44,729 nucleotides of DNA from Pseudorhodobacter sp. (GCA_029254215.1 JAQWYA010000010.1:1-44729), one strand, 5' to 3'; shown: positions 36,218 through 44,729, numbered from the stretch's first letter. Translations and numbers: made by a program. Notes: generated by a model not told the origin, from the letters alone.

Positions 36218-36237
36218 TCACTCGGAGCGGGAATTCT

Positions 36238-38148
36238 CTAGATGCTGTGGTTTTGTGGCAAGATCGACCGATTTATGGGCGGTCTGTAACCTTCGACAAA
36301 GCGTGCGATCAAGGCAAGGGCATCGGGAACGGCCCCGGAGGCCACGGCCGCCCGCAGGTCGCGCAGCGCGGTTGCAACCTCCAGTTCCGAGAGGCTTTGT
36401 TCATTGGCCCGCAGGATTTTGGGGTGAGGCGTCGTCATTAGGCCAGCGCCGATCAAAAGCTCCTCTTGCAGTTTTTCACCGGGGCGCAGGCCGATGATCT
36501 GAATTTCGATCTCGCCATGTGGGTTCTGCGGGTTGCGCAGGCTGAATCCTGCTGCGGCGATCATCTGTTCGGCCAAAGCCCGAATCCGCACTGGTTGCCC
36601 CATATCCAACACGAAGACATCGCAATGCCCGCCATTGCCCCGTTCCGCGAACGATCCGGCCAGAACCAGAAGGGTCGCGGCCTCCTCTATCGTCATGAAA
36701 TAGCGTGAAACATCTTCATGCGTCAGCGTTACCGGGCCGCCCGCTGCGATCTGCTCTCGAAACAGGGGCACGACAGACCCGGAGGACCCCAGAACATTGC
36801 CAAAGCGCACCATGGAAAAGGCCGTTCCGGGGTGACGCTTGGCCAGATCCTGCACCACAAGTTCTGCCAGCCGTTTCGACGCGCCCATGACATTGGTCGG
36901 GCGCACGGCCTTATCAGAGGAGATCAGGATGAAGTTCTTTACCCCGGCAAGGATCGCCGCATCCGCAACCGTCCGGGTTCCAAGCACGTTATTGGCGAGC
37001 CCGGCGATCGGGTTCGCCTCCACCAAGGGGACATGCTTATAGGCGGCGGCGTGGAACAGCGTGTCGACCCGATGGTCCTGCATCACCTGACGGGTAATGC
37101 GCGCATCGGTGACAGACCCCAACGCGGCGACAATCTGCGTCGGGCTGCCCCGAGCAAGCGCCGCCAGTTCCTTTTCAGCGTGGTAAAGGGCAATCTCACT
37201 GCTGTCGTACAGCACGAGGCAGGCGGGTGAACTGCGTAAAAGCTGACGGCAAAGCGCAGCACCCACTGTGCCGCCGGCACCTGTGACCATGATAACGCGT
37301 CCGCCATACGTCCCTGCCTCGGAGGGGGATCCCGGTTCCAGCGCGGGGCGGTTCAGGAAATCCAGGGAGCTGACCGGCGTCAGCGCCTGTGCAATCTGAT
37401 CGACCCCAAGGAGTTGCGCAAAGGAGGGCACAGCCATCGCCGTAAGCCCAAGGCCCGCAAGCCGGTGTGTCAAATGGGCGAGCCGGGGCCGCGCCACGCC
37501 CGGCATTGCCAGAATGACCCTGTCCGCCCCGTAATCGCGGGCAAGTCCGCCAATCGCTTGCGGCGGAAAGACCCGAAGCCCCGCGACAAGGTGACCGGCC
37601 AGCGATGGATCGTCATCGACAAAGGCAAGGGGCACCAACCGATCATGGGCGCGCAGCGCGGCGGCGATCTGCATCCCGGTATCGCCCGCGCCATAGATCA
37701 GCACGCCCTGTCTGGCCTGCCCCGCGCCCAAGATCCAAAGGAGGCCGTAAAGCAGCAAGAATCGTACCGAGACGGCAAGAATCACGAAGATGCAGCCAAA
37801 GAGCAGGGGGGCAGTGGCCGGGGTTTCAGGGCGCAGCGCCATCAAAATCAGGCCCAGACAGGTCGTCACGACCAGAACCATCCCTCCGGTGCGCAGAATC
37901 TGCGGCACCTCATAGCTTTTGAGCCGGCTACTGGCGCTGTCCAGCGCGACAGAGGCTGCCGCCGTCAGTAAAAAGACGACCGGACTCCAGGGAAGCGCCC
38001 AAGTGTAGGCCCCGGTCATCGCAACGGCCATCAGGCAAAAGGCGACCGGACCCAAAATCAGATCAATCGAAAACAAAAGCGCATGTTTTTGGGCGCGGGT
38101 AAGCTGATCGACGACCTTGAAAGCCAAAGCGCGAATCGCCGTGATCAC
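36238..38148 (-). CDS. Membrane-anchored nucleotide-sugar dehydratase/epimerase (FlaA1/CapD/WbpM-like)
   Basis: The roughly 636-residue protein has four N-terminal membrane segments, then a Rossmann domain of the CoA_binding_3 type (LIYGAGDTGMQIAAAL). A C-terminal extended SDR domain (VTGAGGTVGAALCRQLL) follows. The usual YxxxK is replaced by MxxxK (NVMGASK), as in UDP-GlcNAc 4,6-dehydratases, and SSDKAVRPTN precedes it. These enzymes make the first precursor of unusual sugars for polysaccharides. I chose a GTG at 38148 because GGGGG lies five bases upstream. A TTG 18 codons earlier has no ribosome site. It stands just upstream of the yjb genes. Confidence 0.9.
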   Translation of the reverse strand: MITAIRALAFKVVDQLTRAQKHALLFSIDLILGPVAFCLMAVAMTGAYTWALPWSPVVFLLTAAASVALDSASSRLKSYEVPQILRTGGMVLVVTTCLGLILMALRPETPATAPLLFGCIFVILAVSVRFLLLYGLLWILGAGQARQGVLIYGAGDTGMQIAAALRAHDRLVPLAFVDDDPSLAGHLVAGLRVFPPQAIGGLARDYGADRVILAMPGVARPRLAHLTHRLAGLGLTAMAVPSFAQLLGVDQIAQALTPVSSLDFLNRPALEPGSPSEAGTYGGRVIMVTGAGGTVGAALCRQLLRSSPACLVLYDSSEIALYHAEKELAALARGSPTQIVAALGSVTDARITRQVMQDHRVDTLFHAAAYKHVPLVEANPIAGLANNVLGTRTVADAAILAGVKNFILISSDKAVRPTNVMGASKRLAELVVQDLAKRHPGTAFSMVRFGNVLGSSGSVVPLFREQIAAGGPVTLTHEDVSRYFMTIEEAATLLVLAGSFAERGNGGHCDVFVLDMGQPVRIRALAEQMIAAAGFSLRNPQNPHGEIEIQIIGLRPGEKLQEELLIGAGLMTTPHPKILRANEQSLSELEVATALRDLRAAVASGAVPDALALIARFVEGYRPPINRSILPQNHSI

Positions 38149-38246
38149 CTGTGCCCCCGGTTTCTGACTGATGTCTTCATCACGCCAGAAAAGGCTTAGC
38201 AAAACGCTAACATCTGCTTGGGATCACGACGGCTGAGGCCAAACCG

Positions 38247-39107
38247 CTATTCAGCGGCGAGAGACAGGCGGCCTGTGCCGATCTGGGTGATCTCTGCGAT
38301 GATCCCGGCCAGCAACTGCTGGAAGGCGGCGAAATCTGCGCGCGGCTCGATCTTGGCCTCATTCATGTAAAGCGACCTGTCGATTTCAATCTGGATCGCA
38401 TGGTGCTGGCGCGAAGGGCGGCCGTAGGTTTGCGCGATATAAGCCCCGGCAAAGGGCGTGTTTCGGGCCACGCGCAGCCCTGCCGCCTTGAACGCCGCTT
38501 CGATCTGGTCAACTAGCGGGCGGGCTGCCGCAGCACCGAACCTGTCACCCAAGACAATCTCGGGAAGCGGGCTTGCCGTGCGGCTATGGTTTTCCAGCGC
38601 TTCATGCGGCATGGAATGGCAATCAATCAGGATCGCCTGACCGAAAAGCTGATGGCTTTCGTCCAGAAGTTTCCGAAGCCGATCATGATACGGGTGCCAA
38701 TGCTGATTGAGGCGCGCCTCTGCCTCGGCGCGGGAAATACGCCCGTGATAGATCGCGCGTCCGGCAGAAACGACACGCGGGATGACGCCCAGCCCCGAAT
38801 GAATCCGCGGATTATGCGATATATGGACGACATTCTCGATCAGGGCGGCGTCCAGCTCATCCGGGCCGCGGTTCATGTCGATATAGGCCCGAGGGCCCTT
38901 TGCCGCCAAAAGCGGTGCCCCGAATTGCGGGGCGGCGGAAAAAAGCTGATCCACGAAGGCATCTTCTGACGACCGGAGGCTGATCGCATCCAGCCTGCTT
39001 TGGGCCTTGAACGCCTCACTATACTCCGCCCCGCTATGCGGAGAGGAAAACACCACAGGGCTTGTGCGGTGTTCCGGCAAGTGAAGATGATAAGCGCGGT
39101 TGGTCAT
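38247..39107 (-). CDS. N-formylglutamate amidohydrolase family protein
   Basis: The family (PF05013) hydrolyses N-formylglutamate to glutamate and formate, the last step of one histidine-degradation route. The 286-residue protein shows SSPHSGAEY, YIDMNRGPDELD, ILIDCHSMPH and IEIDRSLYM, in which the histidines, aspartates and glutamates are likely zinc and catalytic ligands. The ATG at 39107 has AAGGGAG upstream. An upstream in-frame ATG would add 66 arginine-rich residues with no family similarity. No hut genes lie nearby, so the physiological substrate is uncertain. Confidence 0.9.
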   Translation of the reverse strand: MTNRAYHLHLPEHRTSPVVFSSPHSGAEYSEAFKAQSRLDAISLRSSEDAFVDQLFSAAPQFGAPLLAAKGPRAYIDMNRGPDELDAALIENVVHISHNPRIHSGLGVIPRVVSAGRAIYHGRISRAEAEARLNQHWHPYHDRLRKLLDESHQLFGQAILIDCHSMPHEALENHSRTASPLPEIVLGDRFGAAAARPLVDQIEAAFKAAGLRVARNTPFAGAYIAQTYGRPSRQHHAIQIEIDRSLYMNEAKIEPRADFAAFQQLLAGIIAEITQIGTGRLSLAAE

Positions 39108-39191
39108 GGTTGCTCCCTTCTGGCTGGTATAGCGCGGAAATCCCAGAAGCCAAAACCTTCTGCGCGCAAAACTGCTTGACCACAAAACCCC

Positions 39192-39220
39192 TTGAACACG
39201 GGCGCGACTCCTTTTATAGC
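39192..39220 (+). promoter_or_regulatory. Candidate promoter for tRNA-Val
   Basis: TTGAAC (39192-39197) and TATAGC (39215-39220) are spaced by 17 bases. Transcription would start near 39227, about 80 bases before the tRNA. The surrounding 200-base gap contains no other clear feature. Confidence 0.5.
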
Positions 39221-39307
39221 CCTGCCAACCGACGCGGTTCCGCCCGCGTCCTTTTCTTTGGTGCTTCGGTGCAAAGGGGGGATAAGGCGGGAGGGCAGAG
39301 GCCAAGT

Positions 39308-39382
39308 GGGCGGTTAGCTCAGCGGTAGAGCACTACGTTGACATCGTAGTGGCCACTGGTTCGATCCCAGTACCGCCCACCA
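39308..39382 (+). tRNA. tRNA-Val (anticodon GAC), CCA encoded
   Basis: The cloverleaf is complete. The acceptor is GGGCGGT/ACCGCCC, the D stem GCTC/GAGC, and the anticodon stem CTACG/CGTAG with loop TTGACAT. The T arm is ACTGG-TTCGATC-CCAGT. The anticodon GAC reads valine codons GTC and GTT. The 3' CCA is encoded at 39380-39382. No integrase or duplicated tRNA end is visible, so there is no sign of an inserted element. Confidence 0.97.
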
Positions 39383-39474
39383 TTCTTGCCGCCTTTCGGT
39401 TGCAGGTTTCACCGCCCCTTCGCGGGGGCAACAAGTTTCAACGGCGCACGCGCGCCGCGATAAGGAGAAGACCC

Positions 39475-39600
39475 ATGAAGGTCAAAAACTCGCTCCGCTC
39501 GCTGAAGTTGCGTCACCGCGACTGCCAGGTCGTGCGCCGCAAGGGTCGCGTTTATGTGATCAACAAGACGCAAAAGCGCTTCAAGGCTCGTCAGGGCTAA
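39475..39600 (+). CDS. rpmJ: Ribosomal protein bL36 (zinc-free type)
   Basis: The 41-residue basic protein begins [18 protein letters not shown] and ends [11 protein letters not shown]. It has a single cysteine (Cys17) and lacks the CxxC...CxxxxH zinc ligands of the classical form, so it is the zinc-independent type usual in alphaproteobacteria. AAGGAGA precedes the ATG at a good distance. A small hairpin (39608-39624) and then a strong terminator follow. Confidence 0.97.
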   Translation: MKVKNSLRSLKLRHRDCQVVRRKGRVYVINKTQKRFKARQG

Positions 39601-39632
39601 GCTGCTTTTCACGCTATGCGTGAAGCCCAAAG

Positions 39633-39664
39633 AACCGCCAGAGCAAAGCTCTTGGCGGTTTTTT
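39633..39664 (+). terminator. Rho-independent terminator of rpmJ
   Basis: AACCGCCA-GAGC pairs with GCTC-T-TGGCGGTT, with one bulged T and the loop AAA, and a T-run follows. A second stem, TTCACGC/GCGTGAA with loop TAT, lies just upstream at 39608-39624. Confidence 0.9.
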
Positions 39665-39843
39665 GTTGTTCTGAAACGGGTTAACCCTCTGATAATCGCA
39701 GTGCGGCAGATTGGCCGTGCTTGGCGCTTTTGGCCCCGTAATGATTGCATGATGAGCGGCTTTGGCCTATCGATGACGCTAAATAATCATGGGGCAGCGA
39801 TGCCTTTACAAGAACGGTTGCTACGACAGGGAACTGCCACAGA

Positions 39844-40887
39844 ATGAATATCCAAACCATGCGGGATTCCGCCTCCGATCCCGTCCGCTCTGCCCGTGAA
39901 TGGCTTGTCGTTCTGGCAAAATACCGTGACCCAAGCCTTGCGCGCAGCCTGACAGAGGTGGCGATCACCTTGCTGCCCTTCCTTGCGATCACTGCGGTCG
40001 CAATCGCGCTGCTTCCCTACAGCTATCTTGCGGCTTTCGCGCTGGCGGTTGTGAACGGCGGTTTTGTTGTGCGCCTGTTCTGCATCCAGCATGATTGCGG
40101 CCACGCCTCTTTCTTTGCGAATCGGCAATTGAGCGATTGGGTCGGGCGCTGTCTGGGTGTGTTGACCCTAACGCCCTACCATGTCTGGCGCCGCCAGCAC
40201 GCGATCCACCATTCTGCCTCGGGCAATCTGGATCTGCGCGGCATTGGCGATGTCACGACGCTGACGGTGGCAGAATATCAGGCGCGCAGCCGCTTTGGGC
40301 GGTTCATGTACCGCGTTTACCGCAGCCCCTTTGTGCTGTTTGGCATGGGGCCGGCCTATATCTTCCTGATCCAGAACCGCATTCCCTTCGGTCTGATGAA
40401 ATCCGGGGCCTCGTTCTGGATCTCGGCGATGGGCACCAACCTTGCTTTGGCCCTGGGGATCACGGCGCTGGTTTGGGCCTTTGGCTGGGCGGCGCTGTTC
40501 GTCGTGGTTCTTCCAACATGGATCGTGGGCGCTTCAATCGGGGTCTGGCTGTTCTATGTTCAGCACCAGTTCGAGGATACGCATTGGCGTCGGGGCGATG
40601 AATGGCAGCTTCATGATGCCGCGCTGGAGGGAAGCTCTCATTACGATCTGCCCGCGCCGCTGCGCTGGATGTCGGCCAATATCGGCATTCACCATGTGCA
40701 CCACCTCTACAGCCGCATCCCGTTCTATCGCTTGCCGGAGGTTCTGCGCGATCATCCGATCCTTGCGGAGAACCAGCGGATGACCCTGCGCGAAAGCTTT
40801 GCCAACGCCCGCCTGCACCTGTGGGATGAAAGTCAGCGCAAGCTTCTGTCGTTCCGCAACGCACATGCCTTGTATTTGCCCGCCTAA
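39844..40887 (+). CDS. Membrane fatty-acid desaturase
   Basis: The 347-residue membrane enzyme has the three histidine boxes that bind the di-iron centre: HDCGH at 83-87, HAIHH at 119-123 and HHVHH at 283-287. Hydrophobic pairs near 42-75 and 205-245 are the membrane hairpins. The pattern, including the third box HHVHH and the VQHQFEDTHW segment, resembles acyl-lipid omega-6/delta-12 type desaturases. It presumably inserts a double bond into membrane lipids, perhaps for temperature adaptation. Regiospecificity cannot be assigned. The ATG at 39844 has only a distant AGGGA upstream. Confidence 0.92.
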   Translation: MNIQTMRDSASDPVRSAREWLVVLAKYRDPSLARSLTEVAITLLPFLAITAVAIALLPYSYLAAFALAVVNGGFVVRLFCIQHDCGHASFFANRQLSDWVGRCLGVLTLTPYHVWRRQHAIHHSASGNLDLRGIGDVTTLTVAEYQARSRFGRFMYRVYRSPFVLFGMGPAYIFLIQNRIPFGLMKSGASFWISAMGTNLALALGITALVWAFGWAALFVVVLPTWIVGASIGVWLFYVQHQFEDTHWRRGDEWQLHDAALEGSSHYDLPAPLRWMSANIGIHHVHHLYSRIPFYRLPEVLRDHPILAENQRMTLRESFANARLHLWDESQRKLLSFRNAHALYLPA

Positions 40888-40893
40888 AGGCCC

Positions 40894-40928
40894 TGCCAGC
40901 CCCGCCAAATCTGTGCTTGGGGCTGGCA
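40894..40928. terminator. Hairpin downstream of the desaturase gene
   Basis: TGCCAGCCCC (40894-40903) pairs with GGGGCTGGCA (40919-40928), a 10-bp perfect stem with a 15-base loop, starting seven bases after the stop. There is no T-run, so it may be a weak terminator or an RNA-stabilising stem. Confidence 0.55.
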
Positions 40929-41049
40929 ATCGCGGGCAGCACCTGTCTGGGCTGCGCCGCAAATTGTATCGGTCACGCATAAAGGCTTGCACCCAGCGAC
41001 GGCTTTCGACGCAATAGCGCCCTATAGGTGAACGCGACGGGAGAGGCCG

Positions 41050-41721
41050 ATGCATCCCAACCCCAGTTTCCGCAAGACCGAAACGGCCGAGGCTTTGCGC
41101 ATTGCCGCAGCGCGCGGTTTTGGCATGTTGTCGGTTAATGGCGAGGCCGGGCCTTTGGGCGCGCATATCCCCTTTGAAATCGTGGAGGAGGCCGGCGGCG
41201 GTGTCAGCGTTCGGATCCACCTCGCGCGGTCCAATGCCATTGCGCGGGCGGGCCTGCCTTTGCCAGCGCTGCTGGCCGTGTCGGGGCCGGATGCCTATGT
41301 CTCTCCGGATTGGTATGACGCTGCGGATCAGGTGCCAACGTGGAATTATGTTGCTGTGCATCTGCGCGGGATTCTGCATCTGGAACCGCCCGAGGCTTTG
41401 CTGCCCCATCTGGCCCGTGTATCAGCTGCGTTCGAGGCGAAACTCGCCCCGAAACCCGCCTGGACCATGGATAAGATGACAGACGCCGCGATGGAGCGGC
41501 TGATGCGGATGATCCTGCCCTTCCGGCTGGAGGTCACGCAGGTCGAGAGTACCGTCAAGCTGAACCAGAACAAGACAGAGGCGCAGCGCGCGGGGGCCGC
41601 CGCCGGAATCGCAGCGCATCCGATTGGGCTTGGCGCGCGCGATATTGCGTCGCTGATAAAGGCCGATCTGCTGACAACCGACGCCTCCTCTGGCTTTACA
41701 AAGCCGCCCGCCACAGCATAG
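41050..41721 (+). CDS. PaiB-like FMN-binding negative transcriptional regulator family protein
   Basis: The 223-residue protein has the PaiB family layout (PF04299): an opening MHPNPSFR, a split-barrel flavin-binding fold (GFGMLSVNGEAGPLGAHIPF), VSPDWYDAADQVPTWNYVAVHLRG and a C-terminal KLNQNKTEAQRAG. In Bacillus PaiB was described as a repressor of sporulation and protease genes, but the family is better viewed as flavin/heme-binding with unclear function. GGGAGAGG precedes the ATG. It is separated by 59 bases from a glutathione S-transferase gene in the same direction. Confidence 0.9.
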   Translation: MHPNPSFRKTETAEALRIAAARGFGMLSVNGEAGPLGAHIPFEIVEEAGGGVSVRIHLARSNAIARAGLPLPALLAVSGPDAYVSPDWYDAADQVPTWNYVAVHLRGILHLEPPEALLPHLARVSAAFEAKLAPKPAWTMDKMTDAAMERLMRMILPFRLEVTQVESTVKLNQNKTEAQRAGAAAGIAAHPIGLGARDIASLIKADLLTTDASSGFTKPPATA

Positions 41722-41780
41722 CGTCGGCCCCGGAACCTTGCCGCGCCCGGCAGAATAGCCCCAACACAGGACCTGACCTC

Positions 41781-42389
41781 ATGCGTCTTTATTATTCGCC
41801 AACCTCGCCTTATGTCCGCAAAATCATGGTCTTGCTGTCGGAAAGCGGAAACCTTGACGCGGTGGAGCGGGTCGTCGCCTCTGGCACGCCCGTCGATCCC
41901 GGAACGACCCCCTTGGCGCATAACCCGCTTGGGAAGATACCGGTGCTGGAACGCCCCGATGGTGCCTCGCTTTACGACAGCCGGGTGATTACGCGCTATC
42001 TGGATGCCACGCTGGGCGCAGGCTTTTACCCCGAGGCACCCCGCCTGTGGGAGACCCTGACGCTGGAGGCGACGGCTGACGGCATTTTGGATGCGGCGAT
42101 CCTGATGGTGTATGAATGGCGGGTCCGCCCGGAAGAAAAGCGCTATGAGCCGTGGGTGGAGGGGCAATGGTCCAAGGTCACCCGCGCGCTGGACGCCTTG
42201 GAAAGCCGCTGGATGAGCCATTTGCACGGCCCGCTTGATATGGGGCAAATCTCGGTGGCTTGTGCGCTGGGCTATCTGGATTTCCGCCATTCTGCGCGCA
42301 ACTGGCGCGAGGGGCATGCCTCTTTGGCGGCGTGGTATGGCACGTTTTCAGAACGTGAAAACCTGAAGACCACGATGCCTCCGACCTGA
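41781..42389 (+). CDS. Glutathione S-transferase
   Basis: The 202-residue protein has an N-terminal thioredoxin fold (LYYSPTSPYVRKIMVLLSE) with Ser/Tyr candidates for glutathione activation. NPLGKIPVLE and DSRVITRYLD form the glutathione-binding motif, and a C-terminal helical domain contains ISVACALGYLDFR. It resembles YibF-type bacterial GSTs. AGGA lies upstream of the ATG at 41781. The natural electrophile is unknown. Confidence 0.92.
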   Translation: MRLYYSPTSPYVRKIMVLLSESGNLDAVERVVASGTPVDPGTTPLAHNPLGKIPVLERPDGASLYDSRVITRYLDATLGAGFYPEAPRLWETLTLEATADGILDAAILMVYEWRVRPEEKRYEPWVEGQWSKVTRALDALESRWMSHLHGPLDMGQISVACALGYLDFRHSARNWREGHASLAAWYGTFSERENLKTTMPPT

Positions 42390-42709
42390 AGGGCAGGGGC
42401 GGCCGGAACGATTCTGCAGCGCGACCGGGGGCCGGGTGGCCGTCGGTTGGGATCACCTCGAAGCGTGCGACCTGTTCGCGCGGCCCGCGTTGCGGCGGAC
42501 GACCTGCCTTTGCCCATGATTCCGGCGATTTGCCATGAAAAACATCGACCCGAAGGTGCGATTGCGGCAGATTGACACTTCAAGCGGCGTTTTGCCCGCT
42601 GGACGTGGCGGCGCATCGCCGCTAGATAACCGCATTGTAAGGCTGCGGATCACTGCGGCCCCGTCATGACATGGCCGCGCCCCGCGGCCTTCGGAAGGGA
42701 GAAATTCTC
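42390..42709 (+). promoter_or_regulatory. Non-coding region upstream of the bc1 operon, with candidate promoter
   Basis: I see no convincing gene in this 320-base gap. TGGACG (42600-42605) and TAGATA (42623-42628) are spaced by 17 bases and could be the fbc promoter. A perfect TTGACA at 42572-42577 lacks a good -10 box. GGAAGGGAG at 42692-42700 is the petA ribosome site. A short GC dyad (GGCG/CGCC) lies between the promoter boxes. Confidence 0.4.
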
Positions 42710-43270
42710 GTGTCCCACGCAGACGATAACGCAGGCACCCGCCGGGATTTCCTGTATTACGCTACGGCCGGCGCTGGTGCCGTTGCCGCCGGTGCGGCCA
42801 TCTGGCCGCTGGCCAATCAGATGAACCCGTCGGCAGATGTCGCGGCCTTGTCCTCGATCTTCGTCGATGTCAGCTCGGTTGAGCCGGGCACGCAGCTGAC
42901 GGTGAAATACCTCGGCAAGCCGGTGTTTGTCCGCCGCCGTACCCAGGACGAAATCGATGCCGCCCGCGCCGTTGCGCTGGAAGAGCTGATGGACCGCAAT
43001 TCGGAAAACCCGAATCGTCCGAACTCCGACGCCTCTGACCAGAACCGCACGATGGACGAAGCGGGCGAATGGCTGGTGATGATCGGCGTCTGCACCCATT
43101 TGGGCTGCGTTCCGATCGGTGACGGTTCGGGCGATTTTGGCGGCTGGTTCTGCCCCTGCCACGGCTCCCATTACGATACCGCTGGCCGGATCCGCAAAGG
43201 CCCTGCGCCGCAAAACCTGCATATCCCGGTTGCATCCTTCGAGGATGAAACCACTCTCAAGCTCGGGTAA
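42710..43270 (+). CDS. petA: Rieske iron-sulfur subunit of the cytochrome bc1 complex
   Basis: This subunit carries electrons from ubiquinol to cytochrome c1. The 186-residue protein has a twin-arginine signal anchor ([17 protein letters not shown]). The cluster motifs are C-T-H-L-G-C (128-133) and C-P-C-H-G-S-H (148-154). The ligands are Cys128, His130, Cys148 and His151, with a Cys133-Cys150 disulfide. I chose the GTG at 42710 ([13 protein letters not shown] follows) because it matches the known Rhodobacter start and has AAGGGAG upstream. An in-frame ATG at 42671 would add 13 residues. It is the first gene of fbcFBC. Confidence 0.97.
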   Translation: MSHADDNAGTRRDFLYYATAGAGAVAAGAAIWPLANQMNPSADVAALSSIFVDVSSVEPGTQLTVKYLGKPVFVRRRTQDEIDAARAVALEELMDRNSENPNRPNSDASDQNRTMDEAGEWLVMIGVCTHLGCVPIGDGSGDFGGWFCPCHGSHYDTAGRIRKGPAPQNLHIPVASFEDETTLKLG

Positions 43271-43281
43271 GGAAGAAAAAT

Positions 43282-44601
43282 ATGGCCGGAATTCCGCACG
43301 ACCATTACGAGCCCAAGACGGGCGGCGAGAAATGGCTCCACAAGCGTTTGCCCATTGTCGGGCTGCTTTATGATACGTTGATGATCCCCACGCCCAAGAA
43401 CCTGAACTGGATGTGGATCTGGGGGATCGTTCTGACCTTCTGTCTGGCGATGCAGATCATCACCGGCATTGTGCTGGTCATGCATTACACGCCGCATGTC
43501 GATATGGCTTTCGCCAGCGTCGAACATATCATGCGCAACGTGAACGGCGGGCATATGCTGCGCTATCTGCACCAGAACGGCGCGTCGTTGTTCTTCATCG
43601 CCGTGTATCTGCATATCTTCCGCGGTCTCTACTACGGGTCTTACAAGGCCCCGCGCGAAGTGACGTGGATCATCGGGATGCTGATCTATCTGGCGATGAT
43701 GGCGACTGCCTTCATGGGCTACGTTCTGCCCTGGGGTCAGATGTCGTTCTGGGGCGCTACGGTTATCACCGGCCTCTTCGGCGCGATCCCCGGCATTGGT
43801 GAGCCGATCCAGACCTGGCTGTTGGGCGGCCCTGCCGTTGATAACGCCACGCTGAACCGCTTCTTCTCGCTTCACTACCTGTTGCCCTTCGTGATCGCGG
43901 CCCTTGTCGCCGTTCACATCTGGGCTTTCCACACCACCGGCAACAACAACCCGACCGGGGTTGAAGTGCGCCGCACCTCGAAAGCCGAAGCCGAGCGTGA
44001 TACGCTGCCCTTCTGGCCCTACTTCGTGATGAAAGACCTGTTCGCGCTGGCCGTGATCCTCTTGGTGTTCTTCGCGATCGTGGGCTTTATGCCGAACTAC
44101 CTTGGTCACCCCGATAACTACATCGAGGCGAACCCGCTGGCGACCCCTGCGCATATCGTTCCGGAATGGTACTTCCTGCCGTTCTACGCGATCCTGCGGG
44201 CCTTCACCGCCGACGTCTGGGTTGTTCAGATCGTTCAGTTCCTGAGCTTCGGCATCATCGACGCCAAGTTCTTCGGGGTTCTGGCGATGTTCGGCGCGAT
44301 TGCCGTGATGGCTCTGGCCCCGTGGCTGGATACATCCTCGGTGCGCTCCGGTCGTTACCGCCCGATGTTCAAATGGTGGTTTGCGCTGCTCTGCGTAGAC
44401 TTCATGGTGCTGATGTGGGTTGGTGCGCGCCCGGCCGAGTATCCCTATGACTGGATCTCGCTGATCGCTTCAGCCTACTGGTTCGCCTATTTCCTCGTGA
44501 TCCTGCCGCTTCTGGGTGTGATCGAAAAGCCGCTGGCCCAGCCCGCGACCATCGAGGATGACTTCAAATCGCACTACGCCGATCCGACTGCGGCAGAGTG
44601 A
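43282..44601 (+). CDS. petB: Cytochrome b of the cytochrome bc1 complex
   Basis: The 439-residue membrane subunit holds the two b hemes and both quinone sites. The heme ligands are His97, His111, His198 and His212, exactly the Rhodobacter numbering. The PEWY motif ([17 protein letters not shown]) of the Qo site is intact, and eight membrane helices are evident. It is a fused full-length cytochrome b rather than the split b6/subunit IV form. It follows petA by 11 bases and precedes petC by 18. Confidence 0.98.
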   Translation: MAGIPHDHYEPKTGGEKWLHKRLPIVGLLYDTLMIPTPKNLNWMWIWGIVLTFCLAMQIITGIVLVMHYTPHVDMAFASVEHIMRNVNGGHMLRYLHQNGASLFFIAVYLHIFRGLYYGSYKAPREVTWIIGMLIYLAMMATAFMGYVLPWGQMSFWGATVITGLFGAIPGIGEPIQTWLLGGPAVDNATLNRFFSLHYLLPFVIAALVAVHIWAFHTTGNNNPTGVEVRRTSKAEAERDTLPFWPYFVMKDLFALAVILLVFFAIVGFMPNYLGHPDNYIEANPLATPAHIVPEWYFLPFYAILRAFTADVWVVQIVQFLSFGIIDAKFFGVLAMFGAIAVMALAPWLDTSSVRSGRYRPMFKWWFALLCVDFMVLMWVGARPAEYPYDWISLIASAYWFAYFLVILPLLGVIEKPLAQPATIEDDFKSHYADPTAAE

Positions 44602-44619
44602 CAGAAAAGGACTGAGTGG

Positions 44620-44729
44620 ATGTTTCGTAAAATCGCAATCAGCGCTGTTTCTGCCCTCGTTCTGTCTACGGGGGTGGCGATGGCTGCCGGCGCCGAAGGC
44701 CATGTCGAAGATGTGGCTTTCAGCTGGGA
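44620..44729 (+). CDS. petC: Cytochrome c1 (partial, runs off the right edge)
   Basis: Only 36 codons are visible. They encode a signal peptide (MFRKIAISAVSALVLS...VAMA) and the start of the mature protein, HVEDVAFSW, which fits the alphaproteobacterial cytochrome c1 N-terminus. The heme CxxCH lies beyond the window. AAAGGA precedes the ATG. Its place directly after petB makes the assignment firm. Confidence 0.92.
   Translation, partial: MFRKIAISAVSALVLSTGVAMAAGAEGHVEDVAFSW

Noticed and set aside
39308-39382. tRNA-Val as an integration site of a mobile element
   Set aside because: There is no integrase, no repeated tRNA 3' end and no change in gene character on either side.
42453-42653. Minus-strand open frame of 66 codons in the gap before petA
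   Set aside because: It has no ribosome site and an arginine-rich composition, and it overlaps the likely fbc promoter.

Overview
The window looks like chromosomal core DNA from an alphaproteobacterium of the family Rhodobacteraceae. The GC content is high (about 60% by eye). The fbcFBC cytochrome bc1 genes have Rhodobacter-type ligand spacing, and bL36 is the alphaproteobacterial single-cysteine form. YlxR is fused to an L7Ae-like domain inside a rimP-nusA-ylxR-infB operon. I saw no transposase, integrase, phage gene or CRISPR array. The genus cannot be fixed from sequence alone.

Layout. 1-5.3 kb: the 5' part of secA (minus strand, running off the left edge), divergent from a secreted parvulin-type foldase, argJ and a mutT-type Nudix gene. 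5.4-5.7 kb: a 53-codon gene with its own candidate promoter and a strong bidirectional terminator. 5.7-11.2 kb: infB, ylxR, nusA and rimP on the minus strand, preceded by a candidate promoter and a terminator-like leader hairpin. 11.2-14.1 kb: proline iminopeptidase, ubiG and a glutathionyl-hydroquinone reductase. 14.1-23.3 kb: a xylose locus with minus-strand xylF-xylH-xylG-xylB-xylA, then a GNAT acetyltransferase and an aldo/keto reductase, controlled by a divergent ROK-family repressor with two AT-rich operator-like sites. 23.3-26.2 kb: a secreted FG-GAP/CRTAC1 protein overlapping the repressor gene, convergent with a MauG-type di-heme peroxidase. 26.3-32.9 kb: tamA-tamB and a YihY/BrkB membrane protein. 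33-38.1 kb: a polysaccharide locus with a FlaA1/CapD-type nucleotide-sugar dehydratase/epimerase followed by yjbH, yjbF and a YjbE-like small secreted protein. 38.2-42.4 kb: N-formylglutamate amidohydrolase, tRNA-Val(GAC), rpmJ, a fatty-acid desaturase, a PaiB-like protein and a glutathione S-transferase. 42.7 kb to the right edge: petA, petB and the start of petC.

How the genes work together. XylF, XylH and XylG import xylose. XylA isomerises it and XylB phosphorylates the product to xylulose 5-phosphate, while the ROK protein between the divergent units probably senses the sugar. RimP, NusA, YlxR and IF2 link transcription with 30S maturation and translation initiation. SecA, the foldase, TamAB and the Yjb proteins all serve envelope assembly. 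The bc1 complex takes electrons from ubiquinol, to whose synthesis UbiG contributes.

Most of the window is ordinary housekeeping DNA. The points most worth a second look are the MauG-like enzyme paired with an unusually tryptophan-rich secreted protein, the xyl control region, the leader hairpin ahead of rimP-nusA, the yjb polysaccharide locus and the small transcript unit at 5.4-5.7 kb. I did not find convincing evidence for a wholly new system.
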